Source: Ruminococcus sp. Marseille-P6503 (lineage in GTDB: Bacteria > Bacillota > Clostridia > Oscillospirales > Ruminococcaceae). Taken from it: 64,000 nt of DNA. The DNA lies in NCBI RefSeq assembly GCF_900604945.1, contig NZ_UWPB01000001.1:372001-436000 (forward strand), in the 5' to 3' direction. The notes beneath the pieces were generated by a model. It saw nothing but the letters and a program-made list of their open reading frames with translations, had not been told where the DNA came from and searched no databases. This document shows positions 1 through 8,914 of the stretch, piece after piece. How positions within the stretch are numbered: position 1 is the stretch's first letter; each line of letters starts with the position of its first letter. A program made the translations under genes and the position numbers.

Positions 1-1
1 A

Positions 2-2851
2 TGCATATATGATACGATTTCTTCGGAGGGCAAGTGGATCGCGTCACAGGTAGTTTCATCAGTCAGAGAGCACTATGAAGAAAATAAAAAGCAGACAGAG
101 CACATTTTAGAGGAATTACGCTATTATGGTTCCTTTGAAGAACTGATAGATAATATGAACCTTCCCCAAATGATAGCTGAAAATCCTTTCAGTTATCTGA
201 ATCCAAAGATACGTTTTTATGGAAGGATAACGGAACAGCAAAAAATATCTGAGTTCATGAATGACGACCGAAGTTTTCTTTTCTGGTCAGTCACAGGACG
301 CGGAGGAATGGGGAAAAGCAAATTTGCTTTACATATATGCAGGGAATATGAAAAGCTGGGTTGGAAGGCGGTATGGGCTAATTCAAGCAAGCTTTCAAAG
401 ATTATTGATTTTAACGGTAATGTAAAGTATAACAAACCGCTTCTTGTTGTTTGCGATTATGCCGGAGAATATATTGATAAAATAAGAGAGTATATAATCG
501 ATATTTCCAATAGGATAAGAGGCTTTAAATGCCGACTTTTGCTGATAGAACGTTCAGACTATAAAAATACTAGCAATGCTTCTTATATAGATAACTGGTA
601 CAGTCGTCTTTATTCATCACATAACAGAGACACAATTAAGAATATGGAATACCTGGAAGTATCGTTGGATCTTGATGAATATATTCTTAAAGATGAGGAG
701 ATGAAAGCTATACTGGATGACTTCTCAGATAAAAAATTATCTGATAAAGAAAAAGAAAACATAATTAACTTTGTAAAAAAACGTTTAGGCGGGACCTCAG
801 AGAAATACGATGCAAGATGTTTGTTCCTGCTTTTTACCGCCGACGCTTGTCTACATCATCTGAAATATAACAACTGGGACAGCGAGAAATTAATGTTAAA
901 TTATATTAATCGTACTAAAGTAAGATGGAAGTCCTATCTAAAAAGTAATGACGCAGTCTGCAAATGCGCGTCAAAACTATTGGCTTTTGCAACAGCAGCA
1001 GGAGGAATAAGCTTTGATGAAGATTACAAAAGCGTACCTGCTGAGTATATTAATAATTTGAGAAATGCTCTTGGATATGATAGTGATATTTATGACTCAA
1101 TAAGTTTTCTGAATGTACTGTGTGAAAAGAATACAGAGGATCTCAGAGTTGAACCAATGCTTCCGGATATAGTAGGCGAATACTTTTTCATATCAGAGTT
1201 CAGATCACTTCCGAAAAATAAAAAAACTGAATGGCGTGAAATGCTGCTGTCGGATGAGTACAGAGAATATTTTCTTAATTTTCTTGGTAGATGCATTTCT
1301 GACTGGCATAAGGACGAGTTAAAAAGCGTCTATGATGGTTTCATTAATTGCTGTTATGAAAATAATATATTAGATAATGGTATTTGCAGTATTATAGTAA
1401 ACACGTCATATTATTATTCCGATCCTTCAGATTATGAAGTTTATGAAAAAGTATTAAAAGAAATAAAAACAGAATTTGGTTATTATTGTTATGCGATATT
1501 TCTATGTAATGAAGCCGCTTTAATAGATAAACTAGAAGAATCATTAAATGCAGCTGAAAAAATAAAAAGCGAGGTCTTATCTAATTATAAAACAGCAAAA
1601 ACTGCTGAAATATATGCAAAAGCGCTTGTTAATGCGGCAGTTAAAATGAAAACAGCAGAAGAAATATTAGAAATAACCGACAAAATAAAAAGTGAAGTTT
1701 TATCTGAATATGATACAGTAGAAATTGCTGAAATATATGTAAAGGTACTTGCTAGTGCCATAGTAGAAATGCAAACAGCAGAAGAAATAATGGAAATAGC
1801 TGACAGAATGAAAAGCGAGGTTTTATCTGAGTATAACACAGCAGAAATAACCAAAGTATATGCAAAGGTACTTGTTGGTGCTACATTAAAAATGCAAACA
1901 GCAGAAGAAATAATGGAAATAGCCGACAGAATAAAAAATGAGGTTTTATTTAAGTATAACACAGCAGAAATTGCTGAAATATATGTAAAGGTACTTGCTG
2001 GTGCTATAGTAAAAATGCAAACAGCAGAAGAAATAATGGAAATAGCCGACAGAATAAAAAATGAGGTTTTATTTAAGTATAACACAGCAGAAATTGCTGA
2101 AGTATATGTAAAGGTGCTTGCTAGTGCTACATTAAAAATGCAAACAGCAGAAGAAATAATGGAAATAGCCAACAGAATAAAAAGTGAGGTTTTATCTGAG
2201 TATAACACAGCAGAAATTGCTGAAATATATGTAAAGGTACTTGCTGGTGCTATAGTAAAAATGCAAACAGCAGAAGAAATAATGGAAATAGCCGACAGAA
2301 TAAAAAATGAGGTTTTATTTAAGTATAACACAGCAGAAATTGCTGAAGTATATGTAAAGGTGCTTGCTAGTGCTACATTAAAAATGCAAACAGCAGAAGA
2401 AATAATGGAAATAGCCAACAGAATAAAAAGTGAGGTTTTATCTGAGTATAACACAGTAGGAATTGCCAAAGTATATGCAGCGGTGCTTGTTGGTGCTACA
2501 GAAAAAATGCAAACAGCAGAAGAAATATTGGAAATAGCCGACAGAATAAAAAGCGAAGTCTTATCTAATTATAAAACAGCAGAAACTGCTGAAGCATACG
2601 CCGCGACACTTGCCAATGCGACTGGCAAGCTATTTACATATAAAGAAAGATTGCGTATAGCCGAAAAAATAGTTTTTGATGTGCTAAGTATATATCCAAC
2701 CTATATAACAGCAGTAATGTATTATATAGCACTGGAATCAGCGGAAGGATTAGCATCTAATCAACAGCAGAAAAGTGAAATATCCGAAAAAATAACAAAA
2801 TGTGAAAATGATTATTGCGAATTGTTAGGTGAGTATTTAAAGACGAGATAG
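2..2851 (+). CDS. STAND-like P-loop NTPase with C-terminal helical repeats (5' partial)
   Basis: The reading frame is open to the window edge, so the ATG at 155 is probably internal and the N-terminus is missing. A Walker A motif, GRGGMGKSK, lies about 50 residues after that ATG, followed by a hydrophobic Walker B-like stretch (KPLLVVCDYAGE). This fits a STAND/AAA-type NTPase. The C-terminal half, from about 1530 to 2630, is a tandem array of 41-residue alpha-helical repeats with the core AEEIMEIADRIK. This is a TPR-like layout often used as a sensor or scaffold in STAND proteins. It is the only large plus-strand gene of the ICE and converges on the MuF-C gene. A role in phage defence or in conflict with the host is plausible from the architecture only. 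The missing N-terminal effector domain would decide it. Confidence 0.7.
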   Translation, partial: CIYDTISSEGKWIASQVVSSVREHYEENKKQTEHILEELRYYGSFEELIDNMNLPQMIAENPFSYLNPKIRFYGRITEQQKISEFMNDDRSFLFWSVTGRGGMGKSKFALHICREYEKLGWKAVWANSSKLSKIIDFNGNVKYNKPLLVVCDYAGEYIDKIREYIIDISNRIRGFKCRLLLIERSDYKNTSNASYIDNWYSRLYSSHNRDTIKNMEYLEVSLDLDEYILKDEEMKAILDDFSDKKLSDKEKENIINFVKKRLGGTSEKYDARCLFLLFTADACLHHLKYNNWDSEKLMLNYINRTKVRWKSYLKSNDAVCKCASKLLAFATAAGGISFDEDYKSVPAEYINNLRNALGYDSDIYDSISFLNVLCEKNTEDLRVEPMLPDIVGEYFFISEFRSLPKNKKTEWREMLLSDEYREYFLNFLGRCISDWHKDELKSVYDGFINCCYENNILDNGICSIIVNTSYYYSDPSDYEVYEKVLKEIKTEFGYYCYAIFLCNEAALIDKLEESLNAAEKIKSEVLSNYKTAKTAEIYAKALVNAAVKMKTAEEILEITDKIKSEVLSEYDTVEIAEIYVKVLASAIVEMQTAEEIMEIADRMKSEVLSEYNTAEITKVYAKVLVGATLKMQTAEEIMEIADRIKNEVLFKYNTAEIAEIYVKVLAGAIVKMQTAEEIMEIADRIKNEVLFKYNTAEIAEVYVKVLASATLKMQTAEEIMEIANRIKSEVLSEYNTAEIAEIYVKVLAGAIVKMQTAEEIMEIADRIKNEVLFKYNTAEIAEVYVKVLASATLKMQTAEEIMEIANRIKSEVLSEYNTVGIAKVYAAVLVGATEKMQTAEEILEIADRIKSEVLSNYKTAETAEAYAATLANATGKLFTYKERLRIAEKIVFDVLSIYPTYITAVMYYIALESAEGLASNQQQKSEISEKITKCENDYCELLGEYLKTR
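1646..2629 (+). repeat. Tandem 123-bp coding repeats (41 aa each)
   Basis: Eight units start at 1646, 1769, 1892, 2015, 2138, 2261, 2384 and 2507, each exactly 123 bp. The units from 2015 to 2506 form a two-unit, 246-bp higher-order repeat that is nearly identical at DNA level. This implies recent expansion by unequal recombination. A further degenerate copy precedes the array. Confidence 0.92.
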
Positions 2852-2863
2852 ATTAAACAATCC

Positions 2864-2877
2864 TGTCACACGTGACA
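2864..2877. promoter_or_regulatory. Dispersed ICE palindrome, copy 1 (TGTCACACGTGACA)
   Basis: It has invariant half-sites TGTCA and TGACA with a 4-nt centre. It sits 9 bp beyond the stop codon of the MuF-C gene, between that gene and the convergent NTPase gene. It is the leftmost member of the set at 3965, 9507, 13107, 24285, 25749, 38566 and 42337. Confidence 0.7.
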
Positions 2878-2886
2878 CACTCAAAA

Positions 2887-3942
2887 CTATCTTTTAAAAT
2901 TTTTTCTGTGCGGACTTGCCTTTCCGAAATTAAGTATATTCTTTTCCTGCCTGATGAGTTCTACCTTATTCTCCAAAGCCATAAAATCAGTGTACATATT
3001 TACAAGCTCAGGTGTAATACATGCTGGAGTATGGCTTTCGGATTTCTCTATCCTTCTGCCGCTTTCTATCAATTCATTGCATAATAAATCTTCCCGCTGA
3101 GAAAGCAGCGAAACCGCTGCCTGTTTTTCTTCGGCGGGAAGCTTATGCAGATCCGTTATGTAGCATATGTAATCAGGGTGCTCCTTAACAGCTTTAACGC
3201 TTACCCTGCATAACCGTTCCTTCAGAGCGTCAATTTCATCAAGCCTGCGCTCAAAATTATTTGCAAATTCCTTTCTTCTGAAAAATTCTTCAAACCCCTT
3301 GACACTTTGCATAGAATATGATATACTATCATTAAAGCTAATAAATGTTTCCTCTAGGGGCAATTGTAGCCCGGCAGATTGAAGCATTTTATTAGCTTTT
3401 TCTATATTTGCGGCAATCAGACCTCCTTTTTCAAGCTGAAGCTTCAGATATTGCTCCATATTGGTGCGTCCATAAATACTGCATATTTTATTGACCTTGT
3501 GATGCTGTTCTGACGAGTTGATCTTAATTGCGGTCATGATTTTTCTGTTCTCTATGTCTGTGAGCTCCGATATAATAACCAACGTGTTCTTCCAGCGACC
3601 TTCAAATATCATAACGGGATTCCTAAGCTGAGCCGGTATCAGTTTTATTATGTCTGCACTAAGATCATGGCCGTGGAAAACCTCTTCTTTTTTTGACATA
3701 CATTTGGTTATTGTGTCCGGCGATATTACCAAGTTTAAATTAGAGTCAGCTCCTGCGGCTACTATTGAGTTAGGCGTTGAGCCGAGCTTTAAAGCCTCAG
3801 TTGTTTTGCCGCGGTTTCTTATATAACGGTCAAGAGCTTTGGAGAAATACTCGTCATCCTTCATATTTCTCCTTATTCTGTCCGCCATATCCAAAATATC
3901 CTGTTCGTCCGCTGTTAAGGCGGATTTTTTGTTATTATTCAT
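2887..3942 (-). CDS. MuF-C-terminal-like (polyvalent protein) domain protein
   Basis: This is a protein of about 351 residues. Residues about 50 to 150 (PNSIVAAGADSNLNLVISPD, then a KLIPAQLRNPVMIF core and a conserved IISELTD stretch) resemble the phage MuF C-terminal domain. That domain is found in phage and ICE polyvalent proteins and is thought to act on nucleic acid or protein. The rest is helical and charged, with no recognised fold. I chose the ATG at 3942 over an upstream TTG because GGAG lies 8 nt before it. The gene follows the methyltransferase, separated by a copy of the TGTCA palindrome, and is the last minus-strand gene on this side. Domain identity is from memory of the family pattern; the function is inferred. 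Confidence 0.55.
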   Translation of the reverse strand: MNNNKKSALTADEQDILDMADRIRRNMKDDEYFSKALDRYIRNRGKTTEALKLGSTPNSIVAAGADSNLNLVISPDTITKCMSKKEEVFHGHDLSADIIKLIPAQLRNPVMIFEGRWKNTLVIISELTDIENRKIMTAIKINSSEQHHKVNKICSIYGRTNMEQYLKLQLEKGGLIAANIEKANKMLQSAGLQLPLEETFISFNDSISYSMQSVKGFEEFFRRKEFANNFERRLDEIDALKERLCRVSVKAVKEHPDYICYITDLHKLPAEEKQAAVSLLSQREDLLCNELIESGRRIEKSESHTPACITPELVNMYTDFMALENKVELIRQEKNILNFGKASPHRKNFKR

Positions 3943-3964
3943 AAGCAAATCTCCATAAAGCAGT

Positions 3965-3980
3965 GTGTCACGCGTGACAC
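3965..3980. promoter_or_regulatory. Dispersed ICE palindrome, copy 2
   Basis: GTGTCACGCGTGACAC is a perfect 16-bp palindrome in the 39-bp gap between the methyltransferase stop (3988) and the MuF-C gene ribosome-binding site. As RNA it can form a 6 to 7 bp stem with a CGCG loop. Confidence 0.75.
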
Positions 3981-3987
3981 ATCGCAG

Positions 3988-5856
3988 TTATAATATCTGA
4001 TCATAGAGAAACTGAACGCGCTGTGAATCCGAAAGAAATAATTTACCGCTGCCATACAGCCTGTCGATAAGACAGTCAAGCCGTCTGTGTGCAGTATCCA
4101 GCTCGGCCGGCATATTTGTATACATTTCACCTAAAGCCATAATACTGCGGTATTTCTTTCTTATCCTCAGCAGTTCTTTTGACGCTTCTGAAATAAGACG
4201 CTCCTGTTTTTCGTCAGGCTGAGGAATGAAAAAATTGTTGTAGATCAGCGACGCAGAGTAACGGTAACGCATTTCAAGCCTGCCACAGAAGTATTTTGTA
4301 AAAGCCATATGCATTGAAGAGCAGAGCACTCCGAAAAGAAACAGATCAGCGCCGGCTATGTAATCGACGCTTGAGTTGAAGCGTACCGGCTTTTCTGAAA
4401 AATATGCTATTGGTATGTATTTTCTGCTCTCTGAGGAATGTCTCGGAATAACTATATAGCTCTCCGGAATAAGCTTTTCCTGTTCGATAACGTAAAGCGC
4501 CTCGCTTTTAAGAAGCGAATCCGCAGTAATATAAAGACTGCTGTGTATGTTTTTGCACTGTGCAGCCTTGTTTTTCAGTGACCGACGGCTGAAAATGCTC
4601 TGAGGCTCGTATCTGCCCTGCTTTATTTCAGGATAGCCTGAGCGCTGAGAATATGACGGCATCAGAAACATATCAGGATCGCTGTGCAGATAAGCGTTTA
4701 TGTTCCGGCAGTGAACCGGTAAAGAGTCAGGAGCTGTGTAGAGCAGCCGGCAGTTATCCGAGTCAGTGTTCCTGGAGGAAAAACCAAGGATAACACACCA
4801 TACCTGAACCGAGTTGGATTCAAGCTTAAAGGGGCTGTAGGCAAAGTCAAGCTTTATGTGTTGGCAGATCCTCTGCCATATAGGCTTTACCTGAATACCC
4901 TGGCAGACCGAGCTTGTAGTGAGAAAACCGCATTTTGCTTCGGGAAGAGCCTTTATGTACTGCGCTGCCTTAATGATCCATGCGCCGGAATAATCAATCC
5001 TGTCAGCTGTTCCGGAGATCCGCATTACTTCCTTTCGCTGCTCACTATTCATCAGACTTATGAACGGAGGATTTCCGATAATAAAATCAGGCTTGAAGTA
5101 GGTCCAGTCGGTTTTAAGCGAATCAGCGCATACAATGTTCTTGGGAAACTCGCTGTCTAAGGGTTCAAGTCTGCCGATGCGCCGCGCGAAGCTGATCCTG
5201 CACAGTCTCAGCTGAATAAAAAGCGCCGCTTTGGAGACCTGAACCGCCTCTTCGTCTATCTCGATCCCGCAAAATCTGTTCTTGTCTATCCAGCTGCAGC
5301 CGTGAAGTATGCCGCAGCTTAACTCAAATTCTGAAAGCTTCTTAGCTGTTCTTATGAGAAAATTTCCGCAGCCGGATGCGGGATCCAGAAATACAGCGTC
5401 TTTCAATATGCGTTCATCAGGAGCGCTGGGAAGCATATTGTCCAGAATTCGGTCAATGTCGGAGTCAGAGGTGTAGAATACGCCTTTTCGTTCTGTGCCG
5501 TCCGAAAGAAAAAGCTTGCCGAGCTCGGCAGGGGAAACCTCGTTCCAGTCCTGAGTCACAAAAGAAATCAGCTTGTTCTGAATATCAGAGCAGACTTTTT
5601 CAGGAGCGAACGGAAAGCGCATTTCGGGAGGAAGCGAGCTGAAAAAGCTACTGAGGTCTGTTCCAAGCTCGTGAACGTCTGAATTGAATATAAGGGCGGA
5701 AAAAGGCTTTCCGAGGAATAAGCCGGTGTTCTCACAGAATACCGAAAACAGAGTCATCAGCAGAAAATTACGCGTTTCAAGGCTGTCATATCCGGCTTTT
5801 TGCATAGCCAGACGAAGCTTGCTGAGATATTGAGTCAAAATATAGCTTTTATCCAT
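3988..5856 (-). CDS. N6-adenine DNA methyltransferase (class I SAM-dependent)
   Basis: The 622-residue protein has motif I (FLDPASGCGNFLIRTAK, about residue 157) for S-adenosylmethionine and motif IV NPPF (about residue 262), diagnostic of gamma-type N6-adenine methylases. The C-terminal third, rich in hydrophobic and aromatic residues and ending in the YSASLIYNNFFIP region, looks like a target-recognition domain of the MmeI/type IIG kind. No N-terminal endonuclease motif is visible and the protein is shorter than fused type IIL enzymes. It is therefore probably a solitary methylase that protects the ICE from host restriction during transfer. AAAGGA precedes the ATG. No partner restriction gene is next to it. 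Confidence 0.85.
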   Translation of the reverse strand: MDKSYILTQYLSKLRLAMQKAGYDSLETRNFLLMTLFSVFCENTGLFLGKPFSALIFNSDVHELGTDLSSFFSSLPPEMRFPFAPEKVCSDIQNKLISFVTQDWNEVSPAELGKLFLSDGTERKGVFYTSDSDIDRILDNMLPSAPDERILKDAVFLDPASGCGNFLIRTAKKLSEFELSCGILHGCSWIDKNRFCGIEIDEEAVQVSKAALFIQLRLCRISFARRIGRLEPLDSEFPKNIVCADSLKTDWTYFKPDFIIGNPPFISLMNSEQRKEVMRISGTADRIDYSGAWIIKAAQYIKALPEAKCGFLTTSSVCQGIQVKPIWQRICQHIKLDFAYSPFKLESNSVQVWCVILGFSSRNTDSDNCRLLYTAPDSLPVHCRNINAYLHSDPDMFLMPSYSQRSGYPEIKQGRYEPQSIFSRRSLKNKAAQCKNIHSSLYITADSLLKSEALYVIEQEKLIPESYIVIPRHSSESRKYIPIAYFSEKPVRFNSSVDYIAGADLFLFGVLCSSMHMAFTKYFCGRLEMRYRYSASLIYNNFFIPQPDEKQERLISEASKELLRIRKKYRSIMALGEMYTNMPAELDTAHRRLDCLIDRLYGSGKLFLSDSQRVQFLYDQIL

Positions 5857-5937
5857 ACAGTATTATCCTTTCTTATCTATGTAGTGTAAAGTAATAAAGC
5901 TTGTACTTTCGGATAGATGAAATACAGTGGGTTTTAA

Positions 5938-6729
5938 CTATGATACCGCATTTAAGGGACTACCCCTAGCCTTAAAAAAATTCTGCTTTTTTTCCAAAAA
6001 TCCCTTGACAAAATCAGTCTTATGTGCTATCATAGAACCGATGAAGTTGTTTGATAGCTTTGAGATTGATTTTATCAGAGCTTTTGGACGTGAGCAGCGG
6101 CTGAGGTGAGATGCAGCCGCTGTTCTTTTTTTGCGGCTTATCCTTCCTCTTGAGTGTACAACGATAAAGTATTTGTTTTCTGTATAATCTCCGCAGCGCG
6201 TTTTCCTTTTCTGCTTTCTTATCAGTCCGAGATGTATGAGTCTGCCGATCACAGCGATCAGCTCCTCCTTTTTCATTTGAATAAGACCGGTTAGATCACG
6301 GTAGCTGTGGTAGAAGCTGTTCTTAAAGTTTTCCCTGCAGAGGCAGAAAACCGAATATACCCTAAGCTCTTTAGGCTGCAGCATACCTGCAGCCTTTTTG
6401 CTTATGAGAGTGTAGTTCTGTCCTTCAAAGCGCTTTAAGGTGTAAGTGTATGTACCGAGAGTACGGTCTTCACGGATTGTTCTTTGCCGTTCGATGATGA
6501 TACCGTATTTCATGAGCCTTTTGCAGACTCTTGAAACTGTATCCGTTGAGATACCGCATACGCCGGCAATAGTGGATTGCTTTACTTTAACGCAGCCTCC
6601 GAGCAGCGTATCATAGCCGTATACGCTGTAAAGGCTGTAAAGGTATGCCGCGACAGCAAAGTCGCTGGAACTGAGTGATTTGTCAAGAATAAGGGAGTTG
6701 GGAAGAGAAAAATAGCCTGAGTGTACCAT
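5938..6729 (-). CDS. Winged-helix/HTH replication- or regulation-type protein
   Basis: Residues about 20 to 75 are a helix-turn-helix: SDFAVAAYLYSLY, then KQSTIAGVCGISTDTVSRVC and a KYGIIIERQR wing. This resembles N-terminal domains of plasmid replication initiators and DnaD-like HTH proteins common in Firmicutes ICEs. A second HTH-like segment (YRDLTGLIQMKKEELIAVIG) follows at about residues 140 to 175. The last 60 residues look unnatural because they are the reverse complement of a strong plus-strand promoter and a terminated short transcript (6005 to 6132). TAAGGAG precedes the ATG. It could be a Rep protein or a transcription factor; the sequence does not decide. Confidence 0.6.
   Translation of the reverse strand: MVHSGYFSLPNSLILDKSLSSSDFAVAAYLYSLYSVYGYDTLLGGCVKVKQSTIAGVCGISTDTVSRVCKRLMKYGIIIERQRTIREDRTLGTYTYTLKRFEGQNYTLISKKAAGMLQPKELRVYSVFCLCRENFKNSFYHSYRDLTGLIQMKKEELIAVIGRLIHLGLIRKQKRKTRCGDYTENKYFIVVHSRGRISRKKRTAAASHLSRCSRPKALIKSISKLSNNFIGSMIAHKTDFVKGFLEKKQNFFKARGSPLNAVS
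6005..6033 (+). promoter_or_regulatory. Consensus promoter antisense to the HTH gene
   Basis: A -35 TTGACA (6005 to 6010) and a -10 TATCAT (6028 to 6033) are separated by exactly 17 bp on the plus strand. It points against the minus-strand operon and directly at a terminator 60 bp on, so it appears to drive only a short RNA. Confidence 0.7.
6040..6132 (+). ncRNA. Candidate short antisense RNA (about 93 nt)
   Basis: The predicted start is about 6040, seven bases after the -10. The transcript ends at an intrinsic terminator: CAGCGGCT (6095 to 6102) pairs with AGCCGCTG (6115 to 6122), followed by seven T residues. It has no ribosome-binding site or sensible reading frame. It is wholly antisense to the 3' part of the winged-helix gene. 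This is the layout of replication-control countertranscribed RNAs, but that role is inferred. Confidence 0.6.
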
Positions 6730-6772
6730 AATAGCTCCTTAAATGTAATTTATTTTTTCCTTCGGAACAAAA

Positions 6773-8914
6773 TCAGTGATTAACAAAAGTGCTCAGGTAG
6801 TTCTGAAGAAGAATAACGGTCTGGTTATCAAGGGAACGCTTAGCCTTAAAACGTTTGAGTATCGTTTCGCATTGAGAGTATTCATTCTGAGATATGAGCA
6901 TGGAAAATTCACCGTTTGAAAGCCTGTCGGCTTCTTCAATAGCAAGCTTCATAGGATTCTGCTTTGAATGTGGCGTCTGCTGTCTCGCCCCGGGAGAGCT
7001 TAGCGGACGCGTTGGAATAGAATACATAGATGAAACCGTCTTTTGCGGGGCATTGTGCATGATTTCTTCAAGCCGCGCGTTTATAATGTCAAAATCAAAT
7101 AGGGACTTTGAGAGAGCAATACGCTGCTCAGACAGGACTATATCGTCAAGCTTTGTAATTTTGTGTCCTGATTTATAGAAAAAATCAAAGGACGATCTTA
7201 TCGGATACATACGCTGACGCTTGATTACGGTTTCACCGTATTCCATAACTGACAGCTCGTCAGCCGTCATAAGAGCGCGTTCCTTCGCCTGGTAGCTTTG
7301 CTGTGAGATATATTCCTTAAGAGATCCGCTGTAAGCTATGTATTCTTTAGTTTCGTTGCCGAGCACGCGTGACATAAATTCGTTAGTGTCTGGATCCATG
7401 CTGTATATGTAGATCAGATTACCGCAGCTGGTGCGTATTACCTTGGCTTCGTTGTTGTACTTTATATCGAGCTGTGAGAGATCCTGAACAAACAGATGAA
7501 ACAGTATATTACGACCTGCCGAAACTGTTATCTTGTTGTCCATACCCGGAATACGCACCATATTGCAGAATTCGTCCAGAATAAAATTGACCCGTCGGGG
7601 AAGCGACTGGATACGGTTTCTGCTGAGATATTCCACCATAGCCGTGTAGCACTGATTTATGAAAAGCGACGCAATAACGTGTCTTGTCGGACGGTCATCC
7701 GGGACGACCATGAATATTGCTGTAGGCTGTTCGTTATCGATCAGGTCGTCAAATCTGATGTCATTGCTGGCGGTAAGCGAGGCGATACCTTCATCTGAGC
7801 CGAAAATGGAAATGTTGTCTGCCAGCGTGGCAAAGATACTGCTGCGCATATCTCCCGAAGCAAATTTAGAGGTCGCGTATGCCGCCTTTGCGGGCGAACC
7901 GACAGGCAGAGATTTAAAAAGCTGATCCAGCTTGTTTACGGTAACCTGAGCGCCGTTTACAATTTTGGTTTCGTCGTCGCTGCCGTATTCAAGGAACAGC
8001 TGATATACGCTGTACATATTGACCTTGTCAAGACATCCGTTTTCATAGCCTGTATCAAGCAGATACAGAATAATAGCTTTCAGAAGCGACTTTGCGGACG
8101 AAGGCCAGATTGGATCGGTTTCCGGATTGTAGGTCAGAGTGTTCGCCATTGTGTCGATGTAGTCGTTGACCTTTGACATATCCGTATGATTTTCCTTAGC
8201 GTAGACATATTCTTCAATAATGAATGAAAGCGGATTCCAGCAGCTGGTACGGTCTGTGTCACGAAGGTTAAGAACAACTATCTTGTAGCCGTTTTTCTTT
8301 AATATGTCGTAGGTGTTCTCTAAAATTTCGCCTTTCGGATCGTTTATGACCATAGACTGCTTGGAGGTCATGACACAGGAAGCAAGTAGATTAATGAAAG
8401 GGAGTACAAACGTCTGTGTTTTTCCTGATCTGGTTGTACCAATAATAAGGGAGTGAGTCGTAGTCGCGTCAACATAATAGCTTCCGTTGATGTACGCCAT
8501 AGGTATCCCTGATTTATCAGCGCTGTTCAAAGATTTTTCCGGTATTTTATAGAATTCCTCTTTTATTTCCTTTATATCCGACCAGCGTGATGTACCGTAA
8601 AGCTCGTCTTGACTGTGTTTCACCTGATATTTCTGTTCCAGCCTGATACATATGATCATTGCCGTGATGTAACCTATCAGCAGCGGAGCATATATAGGTA
8701 TTCCTTTGGGAGCTTTGTACAGATAGCTCAGCTTCAGAGTGATCGCATCCGATAAGGAAGTTCCTTTTCTGCTGCTGACAGCAGATGCGGAGAGCAGCTG
8801 AATAAACATATTCAGTAAAAAACAGATTGCGGCTGTGCTTGCTGTAAAGGCTGCCAGAAGCTCTGCCAGCCTTCTGACAGGACTACGTTTGTTCTTCTTT
8901 TTCTTTTTAGCCAT
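6773..8914 (-). CDS. VirD4/TraG-family type IV coupling protein
   Basis: The coupling ATPase would bring the relaxase-DNA complex to the conjugation channel. It has two N-terminal membrane segments (AAICFLLNMFIQLLSA and IYAPLLIGYITAMIICI). Walker A GTTRSGKT is at about residue 158 and Walker B FILDEFCN is in the C-terminal half, with the TraG-type IYIYSMDPDTNEF region after it. I place the start at 8914, where the preceding HAD gene ends (stop and start overlap as TGATG) and GGAGG is correctly spaced. An upstream in-frame ATG at 9076 lies inside the HAD gene and is unlikely. Its length of about 713 residues is usual for the family. Confidence 0.93.
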   Translation of the reverse strand: MAKKKKKNKRSPVRRLAELLAAFTASTAAICFLLNMFIQLLSASAVSSRKGTSLSDAITLKLSYLYKAPKGIPIYAPLLIGYITAMIICIRLEQKYQVKHSQDELYGTSRWSDIKEIKEEFYKIPEKSLNSADKSGIPMAYINGSYYVDATTTHSLIIGTTRSGKTQTFVLPFINLLASCVMTSKQSMVINDPKGEILENTYDILKKNGYKIVVLNLRDTDRTSCWNPLSFIIEEYVYAKENHTDMSKVNDYIDTMANTLTYNPETDPIWPSSAKSLLKAIILYLLDTGYENGCLDKVNMYSVYQLFLEYGSDDETKIVNGAQVTVNKLDQLFKSLPVGSPAKAAYATSKFASGDMRSSIFATLADNISIFGSDEGIASLTASNDIRFDDLIDNEQPTAIFMVVPDDRPTRHVIASLFINQCYTAMVEYLSRNRIQSLPRRVNFILDEFCNMVRIPGMDNKITVSAGRNILFHLFVQDLSQLDIKYNNEAKVIRTSCGNLIYIYSMDPDTNEFMSRVLGNETKEYIAYSGSLKEYISQQSYQAKERALMTADELSVMEYGETVIKRQRMYPIRSSFDFFYKSGHKITKLDDIVLSEQRIALSKSLFDFDIINARLEEIMHNAPQKTVSSMYSIPTRPLSSPGARQQTPHSKQNPMKLAIEEADRLSNGEFSMLISQNEYSQCETILKRFKAKRSLDNQTVILLQNYLSTFVNH

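Noticed and set aside
1585-2469. 294-codon frame antisense to the NTPase repeats
   Set aside because: It is open only because the sense repeats are; its repeats mirror the sense strand and no start signal is seen.
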